From positions 32,898 to 96,897 of the forward strand of contig JAWKTM010000026.1 in the NCBI GenBank assembly GCA_041399085.1: a stretch of 64,000 nucleotides of DNA, given 5' to 3'. A program made the translations under genes and the position numbers. This DNA comes from JAWKTM01 sp041399085. GTDB taxonomy: Bacteria > Planctomycetota > Planctomycetia > Pirellulales > Pirellulaceae. Positions 10,391 through 19,278 of the stretch are shown in pieces (position 1 is the first letter of the stretch; every line of letters starts with the position of its first letter). A model generated the notes under the pieces. The model did no database searches, was not told the origin of the DNA, and saw only the letters and a program-made list of their open reading frames with translations.

Positions 10391-11662
10391 AGTTGCAGAT
10401 GGTCGGATGCAGCCACCACAATTCGTCGGTTCAAGTTCGCGAGCGATTGGCGTTCAGCCCCGAGCAAGCGCGGCAGGCGCTGGTCAACCTCCGCCGTCAG
10501 TTCCCGGATACGGAAGTCGTGCTGCTGTCGACTTGTAATCGAGTCGAACTGTACACGGCCGCGCAGGCGCCCGAATGTTGCCCGACGCACCATGACATGG
10601 TCAATTTTCTGGCCGAGTTTCACGGGCTGGACGCTGCCGAGATTTTTGACGATCTATTCGAGCGAACGGGCGAAGACACGATCCGCCACTTGTTTACCGT
10701 GGCGGCCAGCTTGGACAGCATGGTGGTTGGCGAAGCGCAGATTCTGTCGCAGGTGAAACAGGCTTACGAACTGGCTTGCGAAGGCAACGCGGCCGGCACG
10801 CTGTTGCACGCGGCTTTTCAAGCGGCGAACCGGGTCGCGAAACGCGTCACGTCGGAGACTCGTATTCACCAGCGGCGCGTCAGCATTCCCAGCGTCGCGG
10901 TTAGCGACTTTGCCAAACAGTTCTTCGAGCGATTCGACGACAAAAAAGTGCTGGTGATCGGCGCCGGCGAAATGGGCGAAGAGACGCTACGTTATCTCAT
11001 GGACGAAGGAGCCCGCGACGTCACGATCGTGAACCGGACGCTCGAACGGTCACAGCAATTGGTCGAGCGAACTTGCGGACGCGCGCTGCCGTGGGGATGC
11101 TTGTCCGAACTGCTGGTGTCGGCCGATTTGGTCATCAGCACGACTGGTGCGACGGAGCCGATCGTGACGGCCGAACAGTTTCGAGAGATCGAGACGCAAC
11201 GCTATCAACGGGCCTTGTTCATTCTCGACTTGGCGATTCCCCGCGATTTTGACGCGGCGATCAACGAGTTTCAGAATGTCTATCTCTATTCGATCGACGA
11301 TCTGGCGAAAGTGTGCGACTCGAATCGTCGAGCCCGCGAGAAGGAATGGCCGAAAGCCGAGCGAATCATCGAGGACGAAACCGCTCGGTTCATGGCGGAC
11401 TTGTACCATCGCACGACCGGGCCGACGATCCAGCGGTTGAAGCAACGGGCTGGCGAAATCAAGGACGAAGAACTCGCCCGGCTGCTCAACAAGCTTGGCG
11501 ATATCGAGTTTCGACAACAAGAGGAAATCACTCGCGCCTTCGACCGACTGGTGAACAAGTTACTCCATCCGCCGCTGGAATCGCTCCGCGACGAAGCTCA
11601 CAGCGATTCACATCCCGGTCTGCTCGACGCTGCTCAAGCGGTTGTTTCAGTTGAAAGACTGA
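10387..11662 (+). CDS. hemA: Glutamyl-tRNA reductase (frameshift at extreme C-terminus)
   Basis: HemA reduces glutamyl-tRNA(Glu) to glutamate-1-semialdehyde with NADPH, the committed step of C5 haem synthesis. Visible features are the N-terminal MVGCSHHNSSV, the active-site Cys in LLSTCNRVELYT, GEAQILSQVK, the NADPH-binding GAGEMGEE and the helical dimerisation domain (LARLLNKLGDIEFRQQEEI). Start ATG 10387 overlaps the stop of the upstream gene. Near 11631 the sequence GACGCTGCTCAAG appears to hold one extra base. Removing it gives LLDALKRLFQLKD and a stop at 11660-11662, the usual end of the family. As it stands the frame runs on to 11967 through repeat DNA and into the opposing gene, so the annotated end is inferred. 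Confidence 0.88.
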
Positions 11663-11687
11663 GCGGCTCTCAACAACCGTCCGCGAA

Positions 11688-11768
11688 ACCGGAGGGCCGC
11701 GCCCTGCCGCTACAAACGATTTGCACGCGACACCGGAAGGCTCGCGCCCTGCCGCTACAAAAGATTCG
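11688..11768. repeat. Two copies of a palindromic intergenic repeat
   Basis: Two direct copies (11688-11723 and 11732-11768, spacing 44 bp) of a unit beginning ACCGGA, with core GGGCCGCGCCCTGCCGCTAC or AGGCTCGCGCCCTGCCGCTAC. The core can pair with itself (AGGGC-CGC-GCCCT in copy 1). Related units occur at 25702-25772, 54118-54226, 61331-61356 and 62861-62926. They lie between the convergent ends of hemA and mcsB and could act in transcription termination or simply be REP-like elements. Confidence 0.75.
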
Positions 11769-11827
11769 GCGACGTGTTGGTGGACGGGCACTTGGCGAGA
11801 GTGGTGGCGACCGGGGTGCTCTGGAGG

Positions 11828-12919
11828 CTAGTTGCGTTCGGAGCGGCCCGATCCGTTTCCCTTGGCCAAATGACGTTGCAGATAGTCAGCTCGTTCGATG
11901 TTGCGGTCGGCGGAGTCCAATTTCGAGCCGCGCAGCTTTTGCAGATGAGCCGGCTGCGTGTGAATAAACAGCTTGTTGATCGTGGCGATCTCGATGTCTT
12001 CGATCAACTTCAAATTGATGCCCATCCGCACCTTGGACAGATAGTGCATCGTTTCTTCGCTGCTGATCTTCTTGGCCGTGCAAAGAATTCCGAACGCCCG
12101 GCTGATATCGTCGCGCAAGTCCATTTGGCTTTCGCGCACCAGAAACTCGCGGGCTCGCCGTTCGTAGTCGATCAGCAACGGCACCACTTCGCTGACTTGA
12201 TCGATCAGCTCGCGTTCGGATTTGCCCAGCGTCAACTGGTTGCTGATCTGGTAGAAATCGCCCATCGCCTGCGATCCTTCGCCGTACAACCCGCGAACGG
12301 CCAAGTTGATCTTTTGCAGGCTGCGAAACACCTTTTCAATTTGCCGCGTGATGACCAGCGCGGGCATGTGCAGCATCACGCTGACTCGCAGACCGGTACC
12401 GACATTCGTCGGGCAGGCCGTCAAGTATCCGAAGCGTTCGTGAAACGCGTAGGTGATCTTCTCTTCCAACCGATCGTCGATCGCGTTAATGCGATCCCAA
12501 GCCGCTTCGAGATCAAGCCCGCTCTGCATCACTTGGATGCGCAGGTGATCCTCTTCGTTGATCATGACGGCAAACTTTTCCGTCTCGTCGATCGCCACGC
12601 CTCGAGCGCCGCTCCCCTCGGACATCTCGCGGCTGATCAGCTGACGTTCGACCAGAAACTGACGGTCGACTGGCTCGAGCTGGCTAACATCGACATAGGT
12701 CACAGTGTTCCATTCGGGCACTTGGCGAATTCGTTCGCGCAACGTCCGTTCGATCGACTGACGATCGGCTTCGGTACAGCGGCGCATGAATGGATAGTCC
12801 GCCAAGTTTCGCGCGAGGCGAATCCGGCTGCTGATGACGATGTCGGATTCCGGGCCCGAGCCCCGTAGCCACTCGCCGCAACGACCGGCGAGTTCTTCAA
12901 GTTTCACCGAGGTATCCAA
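11828..12919 (-). CDS. mcsB: Protein arginine kinase McsB
   Basis: A 363-residue member of the ATP:guanido phosphotransferase family. It has the nucleotide-binding SSRIRLARN (30-38), NEEDHLRIQ (121-129) and the catalytic Cys motif CPTNVGTGLR (Cys169). It is shorter than eukaryotic arginine kinases and lacks their N-terminal substrate domain, which matches McsB. In Firmicutes McsB phosphorylates arginines on misfolded proteins and targets them to ClpCP. mcsA lies 18 bp upstream on the same strand, which supports the McsA/McsB assignment over creatine-kinase-like enzymes. The first codon is TTG; no strong ribosome binding site is seen. Confidence 0.88.
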   Translation of the reverse strand: MDTSVKLEELAGRCGEWLRGSGPESDIVISSRIRLARNLADYPFMRRCTEADRQSIERTLRERIRQVPEWNTVTYVDVSQLEPVDRQFLVERQLISREMSEGSGARGVAIDETEKFAVMINEEDHLRIQVMQSGLDLEAAWDRINAIDDRLEEKITYAFHERFGYLTACPTNVGTGLRVSVMLHMPALVITRQIEKVFRSLQKINLAVRGLYGEGSQAMGDFYQISNQLTLGKSERELIDQVSEVVPLLIDYERRAREFLVRESQMDLRDDISRAFGILCTAKKISSEETMHYLSKVRMGINLKLIEDIEIATINKLFIHTQPAHLQKLRGSKLDSADRNIERADYLQRHLAKGNGSGRSERN

Positions 12920-12937
12920 TCGTTTAAATGCTTCCGT

Positions 12938-13447
12938 CTAGATCTCTTCGCCTTGTTCGATTTCCCGAATACGATCGCGAACTTCGGAAGCCCGCTCGTA
13001 GCGTTCCTCCGCGATGGCCTCTTTCAGCTCTTGGCGCAGCCGAATCAGCTCTGTTTGCTGCCGCGAGTCGCGCACGCCATGTTTGGGCCGCTTGCCTCGG
13101 TGCTCCACTTCGCCGTGGATGTTCACGATCAGCGGCTCCAAATCCTTTTCAAAGTGGACGTAATCGTGCGGGCAACCGAGCCGCCCCACCTGCCGGAACT
13201 CGTAAAACGTGATGCCGCATACGGGACACGCCTTCTGATCCAGCCGGGCCAACTCCTCGGCCGTCTGCCCCACCTTCAATTGCTGTGCCAGAACTCCGGC
13301 AAGCGTCGGTTGCCCCGCCTCTTGCTCGTCTTGCGTCAAGTACACGCGAGCGCAATCCTCACACAGATGCAACTCCTGCGGCACGTCAGGATCCGTTAGC
13401 TCGGTGATGTGGAAGGTCGCCGGCTTTTCGCAACGTTGACATTTCAT
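12938..13447 (-). CDS. mcsA: McsA-like zinc-finger/UVR domain protein
   Basis: A 169-residue protein with paired CxxC motifs typical of McsA: CQRC at the N-terminus, CEDC near residue 30, and CPVC with a later GCPHDY near 93-113. The C-terminus has a UVR motif (LRQELKEAIAEERYERAS). In Bacillus McsA binds zinc and activates McsB. Here the two genes form a two-gene operon, mcsA first. No ctsR or clpC lies next to them in this window. It diverges from trpE across a 266-bp gap that should hold both promoters. Confidence 0.85.
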   Translation of the reverse strand: MKCQRCEKPATFHITELTDPDVPQELHLCEDCARVYLTQDEQEAGQPTLAGVLAQQLKVGQTAEELARLDQKACPVCGITFYEFRQVGRLGCPHDYVHFEKDLEPLIVNIHGEVEHRGKRPKHGVRDSRQQTELIRLRQELKEAIAEERYERASEVRDRIREIEQGEEI

Positions 13448-13713
13448 GGCGAGGATCGGCGGTGGTGGGAAAGAAATGGGCGAGGGGCGTCGTAACTCGT
13501 TGTCTCCAATACGTCTACGGCCGTTGCGATTCTATCAGTCGGCCTAGCGCTGTCAAGACGAACGCGAACCCGCCACGCGTCGTAAGGTTCTATTAGATTT
13601 CAACATAGTGGCCTCCAAGCCATCCCGTTGTGATGGCCGCCGGGCATTTGCTAAGCTGACCCATTAGATGCCCGCCAAAGCTCGCTTTCCCTTCCGCTCG
13701 CCGACCGATTGCC

Positions 13714-15237
13714 ATGCCCCACTATCCGAAATTGGAACAGTTCCGCGAGCTGGCCGAAGGTCACGACATCGTGCCGGTCTATCGTCGACTGACATGCGAT
13801 ACGCTGACTCCCGTGACCGGATTTCACCGCATCGATTCGGGCGGCGCCGCTTGTCTGTTTGAGAGCGTCGTGGGTGGCGAAAAGGTGGGCCGCTACAGCT
13901 TTCTCGCGGCCGACCCATTTTTGGAAATGAACGCGCGAGGCAACCAGGTGGTGGTGAAGTCGGCGGCTGGCGAGGAGCGCTTTGCCTGCGACGATCCGCT
14001 GGCCGAGTTGGAACGGCGGTTGACCCGCGTGCGCATGGCACACTATCCCGAATTGCCGCCGTTCGCGGGCGGAGCCGTGGGATACGCGGGCTACGACGTG
14101 GTGCGCTATACCGAGAATTTACCTAATTCGCCCGCCGACGATCGCCACCTGCCGGATCTGTCGTTTGCCTTCTATGACCATATGATCGTGTTCGACACCG
14201 TCAGCAAGACCATGTTTGTGATCGCGCTGGCTCGCACCAGCGGCGAACAAGCGATGTCGGCCGATGCGGCTTATCAAGATGCCCGCAATCGCGTGGATCG
14301 GCTGGTCGACCTGTTGAACACGGCCGATCCGTCGCCGCCAGCGTGCAGCGACATCTCGATCGCCGGCGATCCCCAACTGAATTATGAATCGAATTTTCTA
14401 CAAGAAGAGTTCGAGGACGCGGTTCGCAGTTGTGTGGAATATATTCGGGCCGGCGATATATTCCAGGTTGTGATCAGCCAACGATTGACGGTCGATGTGC
14501 ATTCCGATCCGTTCGAGATCTATCGCACGCTACGGGTCGTTAATCCTAGTCCGTTTATGTTCTTCTTGCGCACGGGCGACGTGACGTTGGTGGGCAGTTC
14601 GCCCGAAATTATGTGCCGCGTCGTGGATGGCGAAGTAACCGTGCGTCCCTTGGCCGGAACGCGACGCCGTGGCCGCAATGAGGCCGAGGACCGACGTTTG
14701 GCGGACGAACTGCTGGCCGACCCCAAGGAGCGGGCCGAACATGTGATGTTGGTCGACCTCGGCCGGAATGACGTCGGCCGAGTGGCGCAATACGGAACCG
14801 TGGAGTTGTCGGATGTGATGGTGATCGAGCGTTACAGCCATGTAATGCACATCACATCGAATGTGGTTGGCAAATTGCGTGATGGCGCCAACGCGTTTGA
14901 TGCCTTGCGAGCGTGCTTGCCAGCGGGCACCGTTTCTGGCGCTCCGAAGGTGCGAGCGATGGAAATCATTGACGAATTGGAACCGCATCGCCGCGGACCT
15001 TATGCCGGGGCCGTTGGCTATATCGACTACGCGGGCAATATGGATACCTGCATCGCTCTGCGGACCATGGTGGTCAAGGATGGAAAGGTTTATGTCCAAG
15101 CGGGAGCGGGAATCGTCGCGGATAGCGATCCCACTTCCGAATATCAAGAAACGCTAAACAAAGCTCGTGGCTTGCTGAAAGCCGTGGAATTGACCGAACA
15201 ACGTACTCGCGGCGACTATCCGACTAACAAGGTATGA
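13714..15237 (+). CDS. trpE: Anthranilate synthase component I
   Basis: A 507-residue chorismate-utilising enzyme that, with a glutamine amidotransferase partner, makes anthranilate for tryptophan. The C-terminal chorismate-binding domain has PLAGTRRRGRN, ERAEHVMLVDLGRNDVGRV, the PAGTVSGAPKVRAMEII motif and AGAGIVADSDPTSEY. The N-terminal TrpE domain (YSFLAADPF, FAGGAVGYAGYDVVRY) is complete. PabB is a possible alternative, but the length and N-terminal domain favour TrpE. The stop overlaps the folC start by four bases (ATGA), so the two genes are coupled. The amidotransferase subunit is not in the window. Confidence 0.92.
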   Translation: MPHYPKLEQFRELAEGHDIVPVYRRLTCDTLTPVTGFHRIDSGGAACLFESVVGGEKVGRYSFLAADPFLEMNARGNQVVVKSAAGEERFACDDPLAELERRLTRVRMAHYPELPPFAGGAVGYAGYDVVRYTENLPNSPADDRHLPDLSFAFYDHMIVFDTVSKTMFVIALARTSGEQAMSADAAYQDARNRVDRLVDLLNTADPSPPACSDISIAGDPQLNYESNFLQEEFEDAVRSCVEYIRAGDIFQVVISQRLTVDVHSDPFEIYRTLRVVNPSPFMFFLRTGDVTLVGSSPEIMCRVVDGEVTVRPLAGTRRRGRNEAEDRRLADELLADPKERAEHVMLVDLGRNDVGRVAQYGTVELSDVMVIERYSHVMHITSNVVGKLRDGANAFDALRACLPAGTVSGAPKVRAMEIIDELEPHRRGPYAGAVGYIDYAGNMDTCIALRTMVVKDGKVYVQAGAGIVADSDPTSEYQETLNKARGLLKAVELTEQRTRGDYPTNKV

Positions 15238-16721
15238 GCCACCCTGCCGCAAGTCCCGATTCCGCGCGTCCCGATTCCGCGAATGCTGAATCCGCCGTGG
15301 AGTTTCTACTCAGTCGCGTCAATTACGAACGCACGAACAAGCCGCCATATGACCCACGTTCGTTTCGCCTGGAGCGAATGCGCCGACTGCTGGCGCTGCT
15401 CGGCGATCCCCACTTCGCTTGGCCGGCAGTTCATATCGCGGGCACCAAGGGGAAAGGCTCGACGGCCACCATGATAGCCTCGGTGTTGATGAAAGCCGGT
15501 TATCGCGTCGGCCTTTATACTTCGCCGCATCTCAATCACATCGAAGAACGGATGCAGGCCAACGGCCAGCCATGCCCGCCCGAGGCACTCGCCGGAATCG
15601 TCCATCGCCTTCGACCGATTGTGGAGCGGATGGACCGCGAAGCCGCCTTGGATGGTCGCGCGGGCGACGGACCAACTTATTTCGAGATTACCACGGCCGC
15701 GGCGATGCAATACTTTGCCGACTTGGCGCTAGATATCGTGGTCTTGGAAGTCGGCTTGGGAGGTCGGCTCGATTCAACGAATGTCTGCAATCCCATTCTC
15801 TCTGGTATCACCAGTATCGGTTTCGACCATATGGCCCAATTGGGAAACACATTGGCTGCCATCGCTGGAGAGAAGGCGGGTATTATAAAGCCGGGCGTGG
15901 AAGTGGTGACCGGCGTTACACAGCAGGAACCGCTTGCAGTCATCATGCGGCGAGCGAATCAGCTCGGTTGCGAGCTCATACAAGCGGGACTTCATTATCG
16001 TTTTGAATACCGGGTTGATAGTTCAACGACTTGGCCGCGCGTGAGTTTCTTTGATACGAGCTCGGGCGATCGTTTGGGTGGCAATCTACCAAATGTGGAC
16101 TTGCATCTGTTAGGACAACATCAAGCGGCGAACGCGGCAATGGCCATCGCAATGCTGCGAATGTTGGAGAAGAAAGGATGGCGAATCGGTGACGACGCCA
16201 TTCGCGCTGGCTTGGCCGCGGCGGTGTGCCCGGCTCGCGTGGAGGTGATTCGCCGGGATCCAACGGTGATCCTCGATGTGGCTCATAATGTGAGCAGTAT
16301 TCAAGCATTGGTCGAAACCATCGACCTGTCGTTTCCCGGTACCCGCCGGTCTCTCGTCTTCGGCAGCAGTCGTGATAAAGACATTCCAGGCATGCTGGAG
16401 ATTTTGCTGCCCAAGTTCGATCGGATCTATTTCACACAGTATCGGTTGAATCCACGGGCGGCCGATCCCCATTGGTTGATGGAAACCGCCAAGACACTAC
16501 TTGCGGCTAATTCCTCTCAAGTCGAACGCCCTTATCAACCCCAGTTGCAATTAGTCACCGATCCCATCGACGCCTATCGACAGGCCGCTGGAGAGTTGGA
16601 TCGCGAGGGGCTGCTATGCGTGACTGGTTCCTTCTTCCTGGCGGCGGAACTGCGACCATGGCTACAGGCTGAAAGACAGGCCGATTCAAGCTGCCAGGTC
16701 GAGAGCATTGTGAACGTTTAG
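15234..16721 (+). CDS. folC: Folylpolyglutamate / dihydrofolate synthase
   Basis: A 495-residue Mur-ligase-family enzyme that adds glutamate to dihydropteroate or folates using ATP. Markers are the P-loop HIAGTKGKGSTATM, GLYTSPHLNHIEER, the EVGLGGRLDSTN loop, FDHMAQLGNTLAAIAGEKAGI and ILDVAHNVSSIQAL in the C-terminal domain. ATG 15234 overlaps the trpE stop. Pairing of chorismate-derived tryptophan synthesis with folate metabolism may reflect shared chorismate/folate demand, but this is inference. An inverted-repeat element follows the stop. Confidence 0.92.
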   Translation: MSHPAASPDSARPDSANAESAVEFLLSRVNYERTNKPPYDPRSFRLERMRRLLALLGDPHFAWPAVHIAGTKGKGSTATMIASVLMKAGYRVGLYTSPHLNHIEERMQANGQPCPPEALAGIVHRLRPIVERMDREAALDGRAGDGPTYFEITTAAAMQYFADLALDIVVLEVGLGGRLDSTNVCNPILSGITSIGFDHMAQLGNTLAAIAGEKAGIIKPGVEVVTGVTQQEPLAVIMRRANQLGCELIQAGLHYRFEYRVDSSTTWPRVSFFDTSSGDRLGGNLPNVDLHLLGQHQAANAAMAIAMLRMLEKKGWRIGDDAIRAGLAAAVCPARVEVIRRDPTVILDVAHNVSSIQALVETIDLSFPGTRRSLVFGSSRDKDIPGMLEILLPKFDRIYFTQYRLNPRAADPHWLMETAKTLLAANSSQVERPYQPQLQLVTDPIDAYRQAAGELDREGLLCVTGSFFLAAELRPWLQAERQADSSCQVESIVNV

Positions 16722-16769
16722 GAATCACCCGTGGCGGATATTGGTTCAAGATACCTTCCCGATTTGTCA

Positions 16770-16830
16770 TTTAACCGCACGGCGATTAGCCTCCCACATT
16801 AGTACGCGGGACGTTGGCCGCGCGGTTAAA
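16770..16830. repeat. Inverted-repeat element, copy 1 (TTTAACCGC...GCGGTTAAA)
   Basis: Arms TTTAACCGCACGGC (16770-16783) and GCCGCGCGGTTAAA (16817-16830) are near-perfect inverted repeats around a 33-bp centre containing TACGCGGGAC. It lies in the gap between the convergent folC and DUF1501 genes. A sister element is at 18359-18413 on the far side of the DUF1501 gene. Confidence 0.75.
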
Positions 16831-16874
16831 CGAGATGCTTCCTAAACCGTCAATTTTTGGTTGCGGTGCGGCTT

Positions 16875-18277
16875 CTACGCGATCAACTGGTCGATCACTT
16901 GGCCGCCGAATTGGCTGAGCTGTTTGAAGCGGCCGCCGTGGAAGTAGGTGAGTTTATTGTCGTCCAATCCTAATAGTCGCAGAATGGTGACGTGCAGATC
17001 GCGGACGTGATGAACGCAGTCGACGGCCGTTGCGCCGGTCTCGTCCGTAGCGCCGACGGTGTGACCCGCGCGGACTCCGCCGCCGGCCATCCAGATCGTC
17101 ATGGCGCTGGGATTGTGGTCGCGTCCGTAGGCGACACCGCCGCGAACACCGTTGTCGGGCGAGCGTCCGAATTCGCCGCACCATACGACCAACGTACTGT
17201 CGAGCAGACCTCGACGTTTAAGATCGGCGAGCAGCGCCGCGATTGGCTGGTCGACGCGTCGCACGAGATTCCCGTGGGCGCGTTCGATGTAGTCGTGCGA
17301 ATCCCAAGTGCCGGCGTACAGTTGCACGAAGCGGACGCCCTGTTCCACCAACCGCCGAGCCAACAGGCATTTCCGGCCGAACGCATCCGTCGGCTCGCGT
17401 CCGACGCCGTAGAGGTCCAACGTGGCGGCATCCTCGCCGTCCAATGCCAGAATCTCGGGCACTTGCATCTGCATGCGGAAGGCCAGTTCGTAGGCTTCCA
17501 TTCGTGCTTGCAGCTCCGTGTGCTCCGGATGTCGATCGGCGTGTGCCTCGTTCAGATTGGCCAGCAGATCCAAGTTTTCGCGTTGATGGTCGCGTGACAC
17601 GGCGGCCATCGGTTTGAGATCCAGAATCGGCGAGCCGGCCGGCCTTAGCGGAGTCCCCTGATAGTGCGCCGGCAGAAAGCCATTGCTCCAATTGGCCGCG
17701 CCGCCTTGTGGATAAGATACCTCGGGCAGCACCAGGAAACCGGGCAGATTCTGGTTCTCCGAGCCAAGCCCATAAGTGACCCACGCGCCCACGGCTGGAT
17801 CGCCGCCGAAGCGGTTGCCGGTGTTCATCTGATACATGGCCGTGGGATGGTTGACCGAATCAACTTGGCAACCGCGATAGAAGCAAATGTCATCAACGCA
17901 TTCGGCCAAGTGTTCCCAGTTCTCGGCGATGTCGGCGCCACACTCGCCCGCTTTGCGAAAGCGAAACGGACTTTGCACATAGTACCGCTTGCCGCTTTCC
18001 ATCGCGGACTTCATCTCGCCCTGCCGCGTGAACTCACGCAGATGAAGTTCCGTCAATTTTGGTTTGGGATCGAACGTGTCGATGTGCGATGGGCCGCCTT
18101 CCATCATCAGGAAGATGACGCTCTTAGCCTTCGCCGGAAAGGAACCCCGTCTTCGCGCACAGTGGTCCCGCGGCTCGGCTGCGAGTGTCCATCGGCCGCC
18201 AGTAGCGAACTGAACGCCACGGCGCCCAAAGCGGCATTCGCGCCATAGAGAAACTCGCGTCGAGTGGCTCGTGTCAT
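16875..18277 (-). CDS. DUF1501 family Tat-exported protein (one frameshift near N-terminus)
   Basis: DUF1501 proteins are exported planctomycete proteins related to the alkaline phosphatase/sulfatase fold. Conserved blocks here are KSVIFLMMEGGPSHIDTFDPKP, the LARRLVEQGVRFVQL and WDSHDYIERAH segments, and CGEFGRSPDNG. The intended start is ATG 18277, giving MTRATRREFLYGAN, a Tat twin-arginine signal. One missing C near 18136 (FPAKAK motif) shifts the frame, so the uninterrupted frame instead begins at 18284 with a non-native leader. The two copies of an inverted-repeat element flank it. It stands alone, without the usual DUF1549/DUF1553 partner. Confidence 0.85.
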
Positions 18278-18358
18278 GTCCCAAGATCCGTGGTCGGCAA
18301 CAAGTTGAAGGGCGATGGTGACAAGGACTTCGTCCGAAGTAACTTCCTGATCGGTCGT

Positions 18359-18413
18359 CTAACCGCGCGGCCGGCGCGCCAATACGCGCGGCCCGATGGG
18401 CACGCGGTTAAAC
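18359..18413. repeat. Inverted-repeat element, copy 2
   Basis: Arms CTAACCGCGCGGCC (18359-18372) and GCACGCGGTTAAAC (18400-18413) pair imperfectly around GGCGCGCCAATACGCGCGGC. Arm sequence and size match the element at 16770-16830. It lies in the intergenic gap upstream of the DUF1501 gene and downstream of the methyltransferase gene. Confidence 0.7.
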
Positions 18414-18508
18414 AAGGAAATTATTTTGAGACCTTCCAAACGACCATCCATTGTACGCCGGATCACGGGGCCGCGCTAGTTTTGGTCAGCGAAGTGTTGC
18501 TGCTCGCG

Positions 18509-19135
18509 TTAGCTGGCCTGCTTTCGAGCCTTGACGACGGTGAAGAGAGATTGGGGCGAAGTTTTGTAGCGATCCTCGACTCGCAGCGGCTGCGAACACA
18601 CCACGTCGTCGTAACGCAACGTGACTCGCCAACCAAGATGACGGGTCAATGGATCAAGCCACGTCATGGGCGTCGAAATCCAGGGACGCTCGCTCTTGAA
18701 GTGATTGATAATGATGAGCGTCCCGTCCGGCTTGGCGACTCGCACCATTTCCCGCAGTAGCCGTTCGTGGTCCGGCACGACGCTGACGACGTGGAACGCC
18801 ATCACATAGTCAAACGTCCCGTCCGGAAAATCCAGCGAGAGGGCGTCGCCCACTTGCAGATTGATGTTCGTGCGACCGAGTTCCTCCAGCTTCTTGCGAG
18901 CCAGATTGAGCATTTCTTCCGACAGGTCGATGCCCGTTACGTCCGCATGCGGCGGGTAAGCCGGCAGCGACGAGCCCGTTCCGACGCCGACCTCGAGAAT
19001 CTTCGCACCCGGCGCGATGTCCAACGACTTGATCGTCGACCGAATTCGCTCGCGGAAAAATCCCGCGAAGAACCACTCATAACAATGAACCAAACGATGA
19101 TAAAACGTGCTGCGGTGGGATTGGATGTGAGGCAT
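18509..19135 (-). CDS. PmtA-like phospholipid N-methyltransferase
   Basis: A class I SAM-dependent methyltransferase of about 208 residues. Motif I is ILEVGVGTGSSLPAYP; the acidic motif is TGIDLSEEMLNLARKKLEEL; then FDYVMAFHVVSVVPDHERLL and GTLIIINHF. The order and wording match Rhodobacter-type PmtA, which methylates phosphatidylethanolamine to phosphatidylcholine. The gene for phosphatidylserine synthase starts the same minus-strand unit 143 bp upstream, supporting a lipid role. A UbiE-type quinone methyltransferase is the alternative. ATG 19135 (MPHIQSHRSTFYHRL) is chosen because the upstream 19 codons are not methyltransferase-like. Confidence 0.65.
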   Translation of the reverse strand: MPHIQSHRSTFYHRLVHCYEWFFAGFFRERIRSTIKSLDIAPGAKILEVGVGTGSSLPAYPPHADVTGIDLSEEMLNLARKKLEELGRTNINLQVGDALSLDFPDGTFDYVMAFHVVSVVPDHERLLREMVRVAKPDGTLIIINHFKSERPWISTPMTWLDPLTRHLGWRVTLRYDDVVCSQPLRVEDRYKTSPQSLFTVVKARKQAS

Positions 19136-19278
19136 TGGAAGTCTAATCGCGTAGGAACTGGGAGTGATTCGCGGGAGGCACGGCGGTCGCAAATTTTGCC
19201 ATTCGCATCTACCGCCAATCGCATGCCGGTTATTCGCGTTGGCCGATTATTCACCTCATTTAAATGACTGAACGCGAC

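Noticed and set aside
11774..12868. A 364-codon plus-strand frame opposite mcsB
   Set aside because: Shadow of the McsB coding sequence; no domain of its own.
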